DNA of 64,000 nt from Algoriella xinjiangensis (GCF_900115015.1 NZ_FOUZ01000001.1:186001-250000); one strand, 5' to 3'. Positions 46,400 through 55,273 are shown, counted from the first letter of the stretch. Made by a program: numbers and translations. The notes: a model not told the origin generated them from the letters alone.

Positions 46400-46780
46400 A
46401 TGAAAAGACGAAATACACCAACAAAACAAGCTGTTTTAGATTTGTTCGATTCGTGTTCTTCGGCGTTGAACCAAGAACAGATTGAAACACAATTGCAAGA
46501 AAAAATGGATCGTGCGACGATTTATCGCATTCTAAATAATTTTTGCGAAGATGGTGTAATGCATAAAGTTGTTGGTGATGATGGTATTAATTATTTCGCG
46601 CTCTGCAAAACTTGCTGCGAACACACTCAACATCATCACGATCATTTTCATTTTAGATGTACAAAATGCAATCAATTAATTTGTTTAAACGAAGAAATAA
46701 AAATCAATTTACCCGAAGGTTTTTCGATGAAAGACTGTAATTGCGTCATTACAGGAACTTGTCCTGACTGCCAAAAATAA
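46400..46780 (+). CDS. Fur-family transcriptional regulator, Zur-like
   Basis: This 126-residue regulator has an N-terminal winged helix (RRNTPTKQAVLDLFDSC, DRATIYRILNNF) and a C-terminal metal and dimer domain. The domain has the histidine-rich HTQHHHDHFHFRC and two cysteine pairs, CTKC and CPDC, that would hold structural zinc. It is co-directional with a methyltransferase (7 bases on) and a ZIP metal transporter, so zinc is the most likely signal; iron or another metal is not ruled out. Confidence 0.85.
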   Translation: MKRRNTPTKQAVLDLFDSCSSALNQEQIETQLQEKMDRATIYRILNNFCEDGVMHKVVGDDGINYFALCKTCCEHTQHHHDHFHFRCTKCNQLICLNEEIKINLPEGFSMKDCNCVITGTCPDCQK

Positions 46781-46787
46781 AAAAATT

Positions 46788-47516
46788 ATGGATTTAGAAT
46801 GGTTTGTAAAATGGTTTAATTCACCATATTATCATATATTATATAAAAACAGAAGCTTAACAGAAGCAGAAGATTTTATAAAAAAATTGACTGAAAATTT
46901 GCACTTAGCTAATCATGCAAAAGTGTTGGATTTGGCTTGTGGAAAAGGTCGCCACGCGGTTACATTAAACAAATTAGGTTATAATGTTTTAGGAATTGAT
47001 TTGTCTGTTGAAAGCATAAAATATGCAAAACAATTTGAAAATGAGCATTTAAAATTTGAAGTTCATGATATGCGCGAAGTTTATCATGAAAACGAATTTG
47101 ATGCTGTTTTTAACTTATTTACAAGTTTTGGATATTTTGAAGATTACAACGATAATTTTAAAGTTTTTGAAGCCGTAAAAACACAAATTAAAGAACACGG
47201 AATTTTTGTTTTAGATTATTTGAACGCCGAAAAAGTGGTGGCAAATATGATTCCGTATGAAGAAAAATTGATTGATGAAATCTTATTCAAAATTACAAAA
47301 TCAGTAGAAAATGGTTTCATCAAAAAAGAAATTGATTTTACTGATAAAGGCGAAACTTTTCATTTTGAAGAATATGTACGTTTAATTTATTTCAACGATT
47401 TTAAAACTATTTATGAAACTGAAGGTTTTGAATTAAAAGAAGTTTTCGGAAATTATAATTTAGATGATTTTAACGAAAATAATTCTGACCGACTAATTTT
47501 AGTCCTTAAAAAATGA
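46788..47516 (+). CDS. class I SAM-dependent methyltransferase
   Basis: This 242-residue protein has SAM motif I in VLDLACGKGRHAVTL near residue 47, the D in VLGIDLS near 70, and FNLFTSFGYF near 107. The region after the core forms a C-terminal extension (VENGFIKKEIDF, EEYVRLIYFNDF). It resembles the small-molecule methyltransferases often annotated as methyltransferase domain 25. It overlaps the ZIP gene by 4 bases. Its substrate is unknown; a link to metal homeostasis is suggested only by operon placement. Confidence 0.75.
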   Translation: MDLEWFVKWFNSPYYHILYKNRSLTEAEDFIKKLTENLHLANHAKVLDLACGKGRHAVTLNKLGYNVLGIDLSVESIKYAKQFENEHLKFEVHDMREVYHENEFDAVFNLFTSFGYFEDYNDNFKVFEAVKTQIKEHGIFVLDYLNAEKVVANMIPYEEKLIDEILFKITKSVENGFIKKEIDFTDKGETFHFEEYVRLIYFNDFKTIYETEGFELKEVFGNYNLDDFNENNSDRLILVLKK

Positions 47517-48220
47517 CAGAAAGTTTAATTCTTATTTCAAGTGTAATTATCGGTGTTATTTTCTCGAAATTATTACTGAGAAATAAACACAATTCAAAAT
47601 TACTTTTAACCTTTAGCGGCGCGTTTTTTTTGGCGATGACCGTTTTAGAGATTTTGCCACAAGTCTACGGACATCCTTCTGCTAATCACGATCATCATGC
47701 GATTGGTTTGTATGTTTTGTTGGGTGTTGTGGTGCAATATATTTTAGAAACAATAAGCAAAGGCGTAGAACACGGACATATCCATTTGCATAAAAAAGAG
47801 CAGTTTCCGTTTGGTATTTTTGGAGGATTATTTCTCCATTCTATTATCGAAGGAATTCCAGTTGCCAATGCCGAATCGCATAATTTTATGTGGGCAATTT
47901 TTGTGCATAATATTCCAGTTTCTATGATTTTATTTAGCGCTTTATGTCAACATACCGAATCGTATTTTAGACGATTTCTATTTATGACACTTTTTGCATT
48001 AGCAGCACCAATTGGTTATTTCTTAGGAAAACATACACTTATTTCGAATTATTCATTAGAAATGAGCGCAATTGTTTCGGGAATATTTTTACATATTTCT
48101 ACCGTTATTTTATTTGAAGCCAATGAAGGTCATCAATTTAATTTAAAGAAATTTGCCTCGATATTGGTCGGATTTGTTCTGGCTTATTTGACAGTTTCTA
48201 TGCATGTACATTCGCATTAA
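47513..48220 (+). CDS. ZIP-family metal (zinc) transporter
   Basis: This 235-residue membrane protein has about seven to eight helices. It shows the ZIP signatures LHSIIEGIPVANAE, with the HSxxEG metal-binding pair in helix 4, and HNIPVSMI in helix 5. A histidine-rich loop (GHPSANHDHHAIG, EHGHIHLHKKE) lies between helices 2 and 4, as in zinc transporters, and the C-terminus is VHSH. It probably imports zinc under the Fur-family regulator two genes upstream. Confidence 0.88.
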   Translation: MTESLILISSVIIGVIFSKLLLRNKHNSKLLLTFSGAFFLAMTVLEILPQVYGHPSANHDHHAIGLYVLLGVVVQYILETISKGVEHGHIHLHKKEQFPFGIFGGLFLHSIIEGIPVANAESHNFMWAIFVHNIPVSMILFSALCQHTESYFRRFLFMTLFALAAPIGYFLGKHTLISNYSLEMSAIVSGIFLHISTVILFEANEGHQFNLKKFASILVGFVLAYLTVSMHVHSH

Positions 48221-48226
48221 AAATAC

Positions 48227-48258
48227 AAAAGGAAGTTCGATTTGAACTTCCTTTTTTT
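48227..48258. terminator. bidirectional terminator after ZIP transporter
   Basis: AAAAGGAAGTTC (48227-48238) pairs with GAACTTCCTTTT (48244-48255), with A-run and T-run, between convergent genes. Confidence 0.88.
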
Positions 48259-48850
48259 ATAATGTTTTACGATGATCGAGTACTAAAATTTCTCCATTCG
48301 AAACAAATTTCCATTTCTGATTCTTTTTACACTCCGGTTTTTCTGTTAAAGATTTGATATTAAAATTAACCTCTTTCGGTTTCATTAAAATATCTGCTTG
48401 GTAAATACATTCACCAATCTTTAAATTTGTAGAAAGACTATCACTTGCTAAAATATCTTCTGAAGAAAAAGATTTTATCGCTTCGTTTATTATATTTAAA
48501 TCCATTTCGGTGTAGACCAAATCAAAATTAGTTGCAATTAAACTTGATGATAATCGAAATGAATTTGACTCAACATCATTTCGTATAACTGAATTGCTGG
48601 TTTCCAAATCAATTTCTTCAACTCGTTTTGGACATCCCAAATAATCTGGAATTTTATCAATTTTTTTACTTTGCAAATCTTTCTGAAATGCTTGTAATTC
48701 TGCTAATTGTTGCCTTTTTTCTGGCGAAGCTTCAACAAAAGCGGTAGTTTGTGTTAATTCTTGTGCAGATAATACTTTTTTAGATTCTTTCAAATCCGAA
48801 CAACTTATTACTGTAACAAAAATTAAAAAAGAGAATATAGATTTCATCAT
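48257..48850 (-). CDS. hypothetical lipoprotein
   Basis: This 197-residue protein has a lipoprotein signal (VTVISC, C17). The body is largely alpha-helical and charged in the first half (VEASPEKRQQLAELQAFQKDLQSK), then beta-rich. A cysteine near CPKR and two near the C-terminus (GECIYQ, EKPECKK) could form a disulphide. I do not recognise a family. ATG codons at 48850 and 48847 are both possible starts. Confidence 0.6.
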   Translation of the reverse strand: MMKSIFSFLIFVTVISCSDLKESKKVLSAQELTQTTAFVEASPEKRQQLAELQAFQKDLQSKKIDKIPDYLGCPKRVEEIDLETSNSVIRNDVESNSFRLSSSLIATNFDLVYTEMDLNIINEAIKSFSSEDILASDSLSTNLKIGECIYQADILMKPKEVNFNIKSLTEKPECKKNQKWKFVSNGEILVLDHRKTL

Positions 48851-49145
48851 AAGCTTTAGGTTTTTACCTCAGCAAATTAAGAAATATTTAATTCATTATC
48901 AGTATTTTAACACTTTTACTTCCTAAAACTATTTCTCTTAATTAAAATTATCATTATAAATGATTTACTAGATTGTAAATGGTTAACATTTCTCGAACAT
49001 ATATTTTTATATAAACTGTCAAAAATTAGATAGTCATAAAGATTTTGAAATACTATAAAATAAAAAATATTTTAAATTAACCATTATTGTTTTTTAAAAA
49101 TTTGTTTTATACTTTTAGTATTCAGACAATTAACACAAGATTATT
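48851..49145. other. AT-rich intergenic region, no gene seen
   Basis: This holds the divergent starts of the lipoprotein gene and the 87-residue secreted protein. I see no hairpin with a T-run and no further reading frame of note. Confidence 0.4.
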
Positions 49146-49409
49146 ATGAAACAATTATTTTTTACAACTCTAATTTTAGTTACAGGTTTCTCATCCTTTT
49201 CATTTACTCCTATTAAAAATACTTCTTCTGTAGAAAAAAGTTCTAAAACAATCAATTATATCCAAGCTTATGTTGTAAATACAGTTAATAATACAACATT
49301 ATATTTTCAACAATATGATTGTGCTGAACAATATATTAACGAATTTGGAGGAATTATTACTGGAACAGCTACAGTTAAAGAAACACAGGCTTTTTCTTGC
49401 GCATTTTAA
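49146..49409 (+). CDS. small secreted protein, 87 residues
   Basis: This 87-residue protein begins with a signal peptide (MKQLFFTTLILVTGFSSFSFT). The mature part has T, N, Y and Q in abundance and two cysteines (QQYDCAEQY and the C-terminal FSCAF) that could pair. No family is recognised. It lies 31 bases before another secreted protein gene in the same direction, so the two may be co-transcribed. Confidence 0.6.
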   Translation: MKQLFFTTLILVTGFSSFSFTPIKNTSSVEKSSKTINYIQAYVVNTVNNTTLYFQQYDCAEQYINEFGGIITGTATVKETQAFSCAF

Positions 49410-49440
49410 AAAGAATTAACAAAATTAAAATTTTATTTTT

Positions 49441-49800
49441 ATGAAAAACTTAATCACGTTAGCAATAATTGCTATTGGAAGTTTTGCTTTTGGGCAAACA
49501 TGTAATATCGAGCAAAATGGTATTTTTGAGCTTAATCAATTTGGATCTGATGAAGTATTTTTTTATACAGCTCCTAATAGTATTCAAAACCCGAATGCAA
49601 ATAATTATACCTACTCTTGGGAATTTCAATTTGAAAATGGTGGATATGCAAGCTTCATAGAACGAGAACCTTTATTTAGCGTATCTTGTAGTAATAAAGT
49701 TACATATACAAAAGTAACTATTAGTAATGGAACGTGTAGTAAAGTGATAGAAAAAACGTGGAGACCTAAAGTTTGTGGAACAGGTAATTTAATCAATTAA
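49441..49800 (+). CDS. secreted Cys-containing protein, 119 residues, PKD-like
   Basis: This 119-residue protein has a signal peptide ending SFAFGQ, then a small beta-sandwich-like body with NNYTYSWEFQFENGG, similar to PKD or Ig-like folds. Cysteines near residues 22, 81, 99 and 111 (SVSCSNK, GTCSKV, KVCGTG) suggest disulphides. No family is recognised. A decayed copy of its signal-peptide coding region lies just downstream at 49823-49870. Confidence 0.6.
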   Translation: MKNLITLAIIAIGSFAFGQTCNIEQNGIFELNQFGSDEVFFYTAPNSIQNPNANNYTYSWEFQFENGGYASFIEREPLFSVSCSNKVTYTKVTISNGTCSKVIEKTWRPKVCGTGNLIN

Positions 49801-49822
49801 TAAATAATTATTTTACTTAAAG

Positions 49823-49870
49823 CTTAATCAAATTAGCAATAATTGCTTTTAGAAGTTTTTTTGCCAAAAT
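49823..49870 (+). pseudogene. decayed copy of the 49441 gene's 5' end
   Basis: CTTAATCA followed by TTAGCAATAATTGCT and GAAGTTTT repeats the start of the neighbour gene at 49449-49490, with few changes. The start codon is lost, and the sequence diverges after about 48 bases. It looks like a remnant of tandem duplication with the rest deleted or eroded. Confidence 0.7.
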
Positions 49871-49913
49871 CTTGTTTTCCAACTTCAAATTCTGGACTTT
49901 AAAGAAACTAATA

Positions 49914-49947
49914 AAAAAACCATTCTTAATTTAAGAATGGTTTTTAG
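49914..49947. terminator. bidirectional terminator
   Basis: AAAAACCATTCTTAA (49915-49929) pairs with TTAAGAATGGTTTTT (49931-49945). It probably ends the transcript of the two small secreted proteins. Confidence 0.75.
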
Positions 49948-50203
49948 TTTAATAACTAAACCAGATTCATCAATAATTTAGTCTTTATTTATGTTCGTTT
50001 TTATATCAATTGATATTTCTTGAATATACATAATTATTTATTTACTTAAATCAGCAATACATTTTTTTAAATCTTTTATCCATAAAGAAACTGTATATAT
50101 TGAATAAAAAGCATTGTTGTCTAATTATATTTTACTTAAAAAGTAAATAATTTCAATTAATATTTTTTACGGTTTCCCGTATTTTTATTTGAAAACAAAA
50201 ATT

Positions 50204-50211
50204 TATTTTTG
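50204..50211 (+). promoter_or_regulatory. -7 element of the TM2 protein gene
   Basis: TATTTTTG fits TAnnTTTG, 17 bases before the ATG, giving a very short leader. The preceding small hairpin (50168-50181, TACGG/CCGTA) may be a weak terminator. Confidence 0.4.
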
Positions 50212-50227
50212 AGAAAAATATAAAACA

Positions 50228-50530
50228 ATGAATAAACATTACTTAATGTCAAATATGAAATCAACTGGAATTGCCTACTTATGTTGGTTCTTTTTAGGAT
50301 GTCACTACGCTTATCTAGGAAAATGGGGATTACAAATTTTATATTGGTTTACTTTAGGTGGTCTTGGTATTTGGGCTTTAATTGACTTATTTACTATACC
50401 TTCAAAAGTAAGTACACATAATCTTATTATTGCAAATCAAATTGATCAAATTGAAAAAAGAGATCAAGAAGAGTCACATGCAAGAAATATGGCTATGATA
50501 AATGCAGTTTCAAATAAAAATATAATTTAA
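50228..50530 (+). CDS. TM2 domain-containing membrane protein
   Basis: This 100-residue protein has the TM2 pattern of two transmembrane helices with a tight turn: AYLCWFFLGCHYAYLGKWGLQ, then TLGGLGIWALIDLF. The C-terminal third is charged and probably cytoplasmic. Family function is not settled. The start has a second possible ATG (MSNMKSTG) eight residues in. Confidence 0.85.
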   Translation: MNKHYLMSNMKSTGIAYLCWFFLGCHYAYLGKWGLQILYWFTLGGLGIWALIDLFTIPSKVSTHNLIIANQIDQIEKRDQEESHARNMAMINAVSNKNII

Positions 50531-50542
50531 ACTAAAAAAAAC

Positions 50543-50580
50543 GGTTACGGAAAAAAATAATTGTTTCCGTAATCTTTTAA
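50543..50580 (+). terminator. terminator of the TM2 gene
   Basis: GGTTACGGAAA (50543-50553) pairs with TTTCCGTAATC (50564-50574), with one G-U pair, then TTTT. Confidence 0.75.
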
Positions 50581-50617
50581 TTTAAGAAATTTTAAATGAA
50601 TAATTGTCAGATATAAG

Positions 50618-51316
50618 TTATTTATACTTACTTAAATCTAGATTCAGAATATCACCTACTCTACTAAATTCTTCGTTTATTTTTGCATTCAAAATAACTT
50701 GTTCATTCGTAATCGGATGATTAAAAATTAATTGATGCGCATGCAACATCATTCCAGTCAGTTCAAAATTCTCTAACCACAATTTATTTTGTTTGTTACA
50801 ACCATGCGGGCGACTGCCTAAAATTGGGTGTAAAATATGTTTAAAATGTTTTCGTAATTGATGCATACGCCCTGTTTCGGGAATAGCTTCGACCAAACAA
50901 TAACGAGAAGTTGGATGATTATTAAATTCTAATTCGATTTCGGCATTTTGCAAGCGATGAAAATATGTTATTGCATTTTGTTTAACGCCATCATCATTGG
51001 TTAAATCATAATCAATCGATAATTCGTCGGGCGACCAACCGCGTAAAATTGCTAAATATTTTTTTTCGACTTCGCGCGTCGCAAAACGATCATTCATAAT
51101 TTTTAAAGCCTCTTTATCCAATGCAAATAACAAAACACCTGACGTTTTACGGTCTAAACGATGAATAGGATAAACATGCTGTCCTCCTATTTGATTTCTC
51201 AATTCCTGAATTGCAAAAACCTTTGCATCGCGTGCATAAAATGATTTATGAACCAATAATCCACTTGGTTTATTAATTGCAATAATGTATTCGTCTTGGT
51301 AAAGAATTTCTAACAT
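50618..51316 (-). CDS. truC: tRNA pseudouridine(65) synthase, RluA family
   Basis: TruC makes pseudouridine at position 65 of some tRNAs. The 232-residue protein lacks an S4 domain. It has the RluA catalytic motif IHRLDRKTSGVLLFALD, with catalytic Asp after HRL, near residue 54, and the flanking motifs NKPSGLLVHKS and TGRMHQLRKH. Lack of S4 and the length fit TruC better than RluA or RluC. Confidence 0.85.
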   Translation of the reverse strand: MLEILYQDEYIIAINKPSGLLVHKSFYARDAKVFAIQELRNQIGGQHVYPIHRLDRKTSGVLLFALDKEALKIMNDRFATREVEKKYLAILRGWSPDELSIDYDLTNDDGVKQNAITYFHRLQNAEIELEFNNHPTSRYCLVEAIPETGRMHQLRKHFKHILHPILGSRPHGCNKQNKLWLENFELTGMMLHAHQLIFNHPITNEQVILNAKINEEFSRVGDILNLDLSKYK

Positions 51317-51327
51317 TTAGCAAAAAT

Positions 51328-51356
51328 AAAAGAGATTTCCATTGAAATCTCTTTTT
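51328..51356 (-). terminator. terminator between small membrane protein gene and truC
   Basis: AGAGATTTC and GAAATCTCT form a 9-base stem around a 4-base loop, with A-rich and T-rich flanks. On the minus strand it follows the small protein's stop. Confidence 0.7.
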
Positions 51357-51360
51357 TGAG

Positions 51361-51486
51361 TTATTTATTTCGATACTTTTCTTTTTTCATTTTAGATCGA
51401 AAAACAGAATAGAAAATTGCAATTGCTAAAACTGTAATTAAAATAGTATCCCAATGTTCTTTTATACTGTTGATTATATTATCCAT
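51361..51486 (-). CDS. small single-pass membrane protein, 41 residues
   Basis: This reading frame encodes MDNIINSIKEHWDTILIT..., a 41-residue protein. One hydrophobic segment (ILITVLAIAIFYSVF, about 15-29) is followed by a basic tail (RSKMKKEKYRNK), the layout of a single-span inner-membrane protein with its tail in the cytoplasm. Terminators flank it on both sides (51328-51356, 51517-51544), supporting an independent unit between lpd and truC. The function is unknown. Confidence 0.6.
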   Translation of the reverse strand: MDNIINSIKEHWDTILITVLAIAIFYSVFRSKMKKEKYRNK

Positions 51487-51516
51487 GTTCTTGAAAATTA
51501 TCGTTAAAATTAATAA

Positions 51517-51544
51517 AAAAAGCTGCTCTTACGAACAGCTTTTT
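51517..51544 (-). terminator. terminator of lpd
   Basis: AAAAAGCTG (51517-51525) pairs with CAGCTTTTT (51536-51544); on the minus strand a T-run follows, 25 bases after the lpd stop. Confidence 0.8.
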
Positions 51545-51568
51545 AGAAATTATCTTAAATCGATTTGA

Positions 51569-52969
51569 TTAAGCGTGAATTGCACGATTTGCAGTTGCAG
51601 CCAAAGCAGCTTCTTTAATCGCTTCTGAGAAAGTTGGGTGAGCATGTGACATTCTTGAAATATCTTCTGCAGACGCACGGAATTCCATTGCTGTAACACC
51701 TTCTGCAATTAAATCTGCAGCACGAGCACCAATAATATGAACTCCTAAAACTTCGTCAGTATTTTTGTCTGCTAAAATTTTAGCAAAACCGTCTGTATCC
51801 ATAGATGCACGAGCGCGACCTAAAGCTTTGAATGGGAAAGAACCTACTTTGTATTCTACTCCTTCTTCTTTTAATTGCTCTTCTGTTTTACCAACTCCTG
51901 CAACTTCTGGCCAAGTATAAACAACACCTGGAATTAAGTTATAGTCAATATGAGGTTTTTGACCTGCTAATTGCTCAGCAACCAAAGTACCTTCTTCTTC
52001 TGCTTTGTGTGCTAACATTGCACCAGCAACTACGTCACCAATTGCATAAATGTTAGAAACATTAGTTTGTAAGTGACCGTTTGTTTTGATACGACCTCTT
52101 TCGTCAACTTCTACTCCAACAGTATCTAAACCTAAAGAACCTGTAAATGCACGACGACCAACTGCTACTAAAGCATAATCACCTTGAATTTCGATTTCTT
52201 CACCTTTTTTGTTTGTTGCTTTTAAAGTAACATCGTTTCCGTTGTTTACTACAGAAGTTACACCTGTAGACGTGTAAAATTTCATTCCTTGTTTTTTCAA
52301 TACTTTTGTCAATTCTTTAGACAAAGCACCGTCCATTCCTGGAATTACACGATCTGCATATTCTACAACAGTTACTTGAGAACCTAAACGTAAGTAAACA
52401 GAACCTAACTCTAAACCAATAACTCCACCACCAATTACAATTAAATGTGCAGGTACTTCTGTTAAAGCTAATGCTTCTGTAGAAGTAATAATTCTTGTAC
52501 CATCTGTTGGTGCAAAAGGTAATTCTGAAGAAACTGATCCAGTTGCAATAATTGTATTTTTTGCTTCGATTTCTTGTGTAGAACCGTCTACAGCAGTTAC
52601 AATAATATGAGTAGCATCTTTAAATGCTCCTGTACCTTTTAAAACATCGATGTTGTTTTTACCCATTAAATATTCGATACCTGCAACGTTTGTGTCGATA
52701 ACATTTTGTTTACGAGCAATCATTTGAGTAAAGTTAACTTTTGGCGTATCGATATCGATTCCGTGCTCTTTAAAGTGAGTAACAGCATCGTAATAGTGGT
52801 GAGAAGAATCTAATAACGCTTTTGAGGGAATACATCCAACATTAAGACATGTACCTCCTAAAGCTTGTTTTTCGATAATTGCAGTTTTAAATCCTAATTG
52901 TGCACAACGTATTGCTGCCACATATCCACCAGGTCCTGCACCTATTACGGCTACATCATAAGAACTCAT
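51569..52969 (-). CDS. lpdA: dihydrolipoyl dehydrogenase
   Basis: Lpd (EC 1.8.1.4) is the E3 flavoprotein of 2-oxoacid dehydrogenase complexes, reoxidising dihydrolipoamide with NAD+. The 466-residue product has FAD motif VIGAGPGGYVAAI, the redox disulphide GGTCLNVGCIPSK (C41, C46), the NAD motif VIGGGVIGLELGSVY, and the C-terminal HAHPTFSE (catalytic His-Glu pair). No E1 or E2 gene is next to it. Confidence 0.95.
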   Translation of the reverse strand: MSSYDVAVIGAGPGGYVAAIRCAQLGFKTAIIEKQALGGTCLNVGCIPSKALLDSSHHYYDAVTHFKEHGIDIDTPKVNFTQMIARKQNVIDTNVAGIEYLMGKNNIDVLKGTGAFKDATHIIVTAVDGSTQEIEAKNTIIATGSVSSELPFAPTDGTRIITSTEALALTEVPAHLIVIGGGVIGLELGSVYLRLGSQVTVVEYADRVIPGMDGALSKELTKVLKKQGMKFYTSTGVTSVVNNGNDVTLKATNKKGEEIEIQGDYALVAVGRRAFTGSLGLDTVGVEVDERGRIKTNGHLQTNVSNIYAIGDVVAGAMLAHKAEEEGTLVAEQLAGQKPHIDYNLIPGVVYTWPEVAGVGKTEEQLKEEGVEYKVGSFPFKALGRARASMDTDGFAKILADKNTDEVLGVHIIGARAADLIAEGVTAMEFRASAEDISRMSHAHPTFSEAIKEAALAATANRAIHA

Positions 52970-53184
52970 ATAGTTTTATTTTGATATTATTAATTTATTT
53001 TACTCTACAAATATAATTATAATCGTATTGATTCTTGTTATAAAAAAGTAATGAATTTTATCAACTTAAATTTTAAAAACTACTCACGCTCAATCACTTA
53101 ATAAAACCATTATTTTATATAGTATTTTAAGTTGTATAACTTAAACTCAAATAACTATTTTTCAAAATCAATATATTGTAAAAT

Positions 53185-53216
53185 AAAACCCCTTCACTTT
53201 TCAGTAAAGGGGTTTT
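53185..53216 (-). terminator. terminator of fabH
   Basis: AAAACCCCTT (53185-53194) pairs with AAGGGGTTTT (53207-53216), 26 bases beyond the fabH stop. Confidence 0.85.
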
Positions 53217-53241
53217 GTATATTAATTTAAAAAAACTTGTT

Positions 53242-54255
53242 TTACCAATTTAATAAAACAGATCCCCAAGTAAATCCAGCTCCAAAAGCTGTCATTAAAA
53301 CTAAATCTCCTTTTTTGATTTTTCCATCTTTTTTTGCTTCACTTAAAGCAATCGGAATAGATGCTGCAGTTGTATTTCCGTAACGCATAATGTTATTGTA
53401 CACTTTTTCGTCTGGGAAACCCAATTGTTTTTGTACAAACTGAGAAATTCTCAAATTTGCTTGATGCGGAATAAATAAATCAACATCATCTGGTGTTTTA
53501 TTTGCTGCCGCTAATGCCTCCATTATCGATTCTGGAAAACGAGTTACTGCATGTTTAAAAACGTAATTCCCGTTCATATACGGATAAATTTCTTTATTCG
53601 TAATCTTGTGATCTTCTTTCAATATTTCGTCCGACCAACCCGTTTTTGTTCCTGGGAAAGTAACCGCTAATTCTTCGGCATATTCTCCTTCCGAATGTAA
53701 ATTAGTTGATAAAATTCCACGTCCTTCTTCTTCCGAAGCCGATACGATTACCGCTCCTGCTCCATCTCCAAAAATAACAGAAACGCCGCGTCCTTCATCC
53801 GACATATCTAATCCGAACGAATGTACTTCTGCGCCAATTACCAATATATTTTTGTAAACACCCGCTCTAATAAACGCATCTGCAGTAGACATTGCATATA
53901 CAAAACCCGAACATTGGTTACGAATATCCATTGCCCCAATTGTTTTACAACCTAATTCGCGTTGTACCAATACACCATTTCCAGGAAAATAATAATCTGG
54001 CGAAAGTGTTGCAAACAATATAAAGTCGATATCTTGAGCAGTTATACCTGCGTCTTCTAATGCATTTTTAGCCGCCTTAACTCCTAAATCTGTTGATGAT
54101 ATTTTAGAATTTGGCTCGATGTGTCTTCTTTCAACAATACCAGTTCTTTCTTGGATCCACTCGTCGTTGGTGTCCATTACTTTAGCTAAGTCGAAATTAG
54201 TTACAACTCTTTCAGGTACATAATGCCCTACTCCAGTAATAATAGATTTTATCAT
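53242..54255 (-). CDS. fabH: 3-oxoacyl-ACP synthase III
   Basis: FabH condenses acyl-CoA with malonyl-ACP to start fatty-acid synthesis. The 337-residue product has the Cys-His-Asn triad: C115 in IRNQCSGFVYAM, His in IPHQANLRI near residue 265, and Asn in YGNTTAASIP near 295. It lies alone. In Bacteroidota such KAS III genes usually prime with branched or acetyl starters; the starter preference cannot be read here. It stands apart from rpmF and plsX, its usual neighbours. Confidence 0.93.
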   Translation of the reverse strand: MIKSIITGVGHYVPERVVTNFDLAKVMDTNDEWIQERTGIVERRHIEPNSKISSTDLGVKAAKNALEDAGITAQDIDFILFATLSPDYYFPGNGVLVQRELGCKTIGAMDIRNQCSGFVYAMSTADAFIRAGVYKNILVIGAEVHSFGLDMSDEGRGVSVIFGDGAGAVIVSASEEEGRGILSTNLHSEGEYAEELAVTFPGTKTGWSDEILKEDHKITNKEIYPYMNGNYVFKHAVTRFPESIMEALAAANKTPDDVDLFIPHQANLRISQFVQKQLGFPDEKVYNNIMRYGNTTAASIPIALSEAKKDGKIKKGDLVLMTAFGAGFTWGSVLLNW

Positions 54256-54339
54256 AGGATAATGTATTACTTTTCAATTGAAGCAAAGATAATACTTCGG
54301 AATGAGTTAATATAATAAATGCGTCTTTATGACAATAAA

Positions 54340-55212
54340 TTATTTAGAAAATTTTGCTTTCACTAAACCATTGACTACGATAGATAGTACCATTACCGCT
54401 GTAGCAATGTAAAATACAGGAGTCATCTGTTCCGAATCTCCAAAAATAAGACTTGCCAAAATGATGCCATAAACGGGTTCTAAATTTACGTTTAATAACA
54501 TTGTATAAGCACTTACATATTTAAACAAATCAACCGATTCTATTTGTGCATATGCCGTAAAAATAACTCCAAGTAAAGTTAACCAGCCTAAATTAGACCA
54601 ACTTACCGTAAAAACTTCTTCGAAACCTGATGGCTGAAAAAACAACATCACTAACGAAATTGTAATAATACCTCCAATCATTTCATAAAAAGTAACTTGA
54701 GTAGGCACAGCATCTTTTTGTATTCTCGAATTAAAAACAGCAAATAAAGCAGATAAAAAACTACAAATTATACCATAAATAATTCCCATCTTATATTCGG
54801 GCGATGCATTAAAAATAACCACAACACAAGCCGAAACAACAACGGCTAATAAAACTTCGTAGAGATTTATTTTTCGTCGATAAAAAATAGGTTCTAAAAC
54901 TGCCGTAAATAAAGCACCCATAGAAAGTGTACTTAGCGCGATAGAAACGTTAGAAACCTTAATTGATAAATAAAATGTAAACCAATGCATTCCTACAATT
55001 CCACCAATTCCTAATAATTTTAGCAGTGTATTTTTTGAAACTTTAAAGTCAATTTTTTTATATTTCATGTAAATAAAAACCGCAATTGCAGCAATCAACA
55101 CTCTATACCAAACCATTGGCAATGCACTTAAGGTAACAAGCTTACCAAAAACGCCTGTAAAACCCCACAGTAAAACTAAAAACTGGAGGCGAAATTGTAC
55201 TTTAGATATCAT
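54340..55212 (-). CDS. EamA/DMT-family transporter
   Basis: This 290-residue membrane protein has ten hydrophobic helices in two EamA repeats (about 1-140 and 145-290). It opens LQFLVLLWGFTGVFGKLVTL, the repeat-1 pattern, and has GIICSFLSALFAVFNSRI at the start of repeat 2. DMT carriers move amino acids, nucleotide sugars or other metabolites; the substrate is not visible. It is an isolated gene upstream of a rearranged stretch. Confidence 0.85.
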   Translation of the reverse strand: MISKVQFRLQFLVLLWGFTGVFGKLVTLSALPMVWYRVLIAAIAVFIYMKYKKIDFKVSKNTLLKLLGIGGIVGMHWFTFYLSIKVSNVSIALSTLSMGALFTAVLEPIFYRRKINLYEVLLAVVVSACVVVIFNASPEYKMGIIYGIICSFLSALFAVFNSRIQKDAVPTQVTFYEMIGGIITISLVMLFFQPSGFEEVFTVSWSNLGWLTLLGVIFTAYAQIESVDLFKYVSAYTMLLNVNLEPVYGIILASLIFGDSEQMTPVFYIATAVMVLSIVVNGLVKAKFSK

Positions 55213-55273
55213 TTCAAACTTTTGGCAAAAATAGGTGTTTAATTCCTTATTTTTAAAAGGTTTTTAGAGAATT

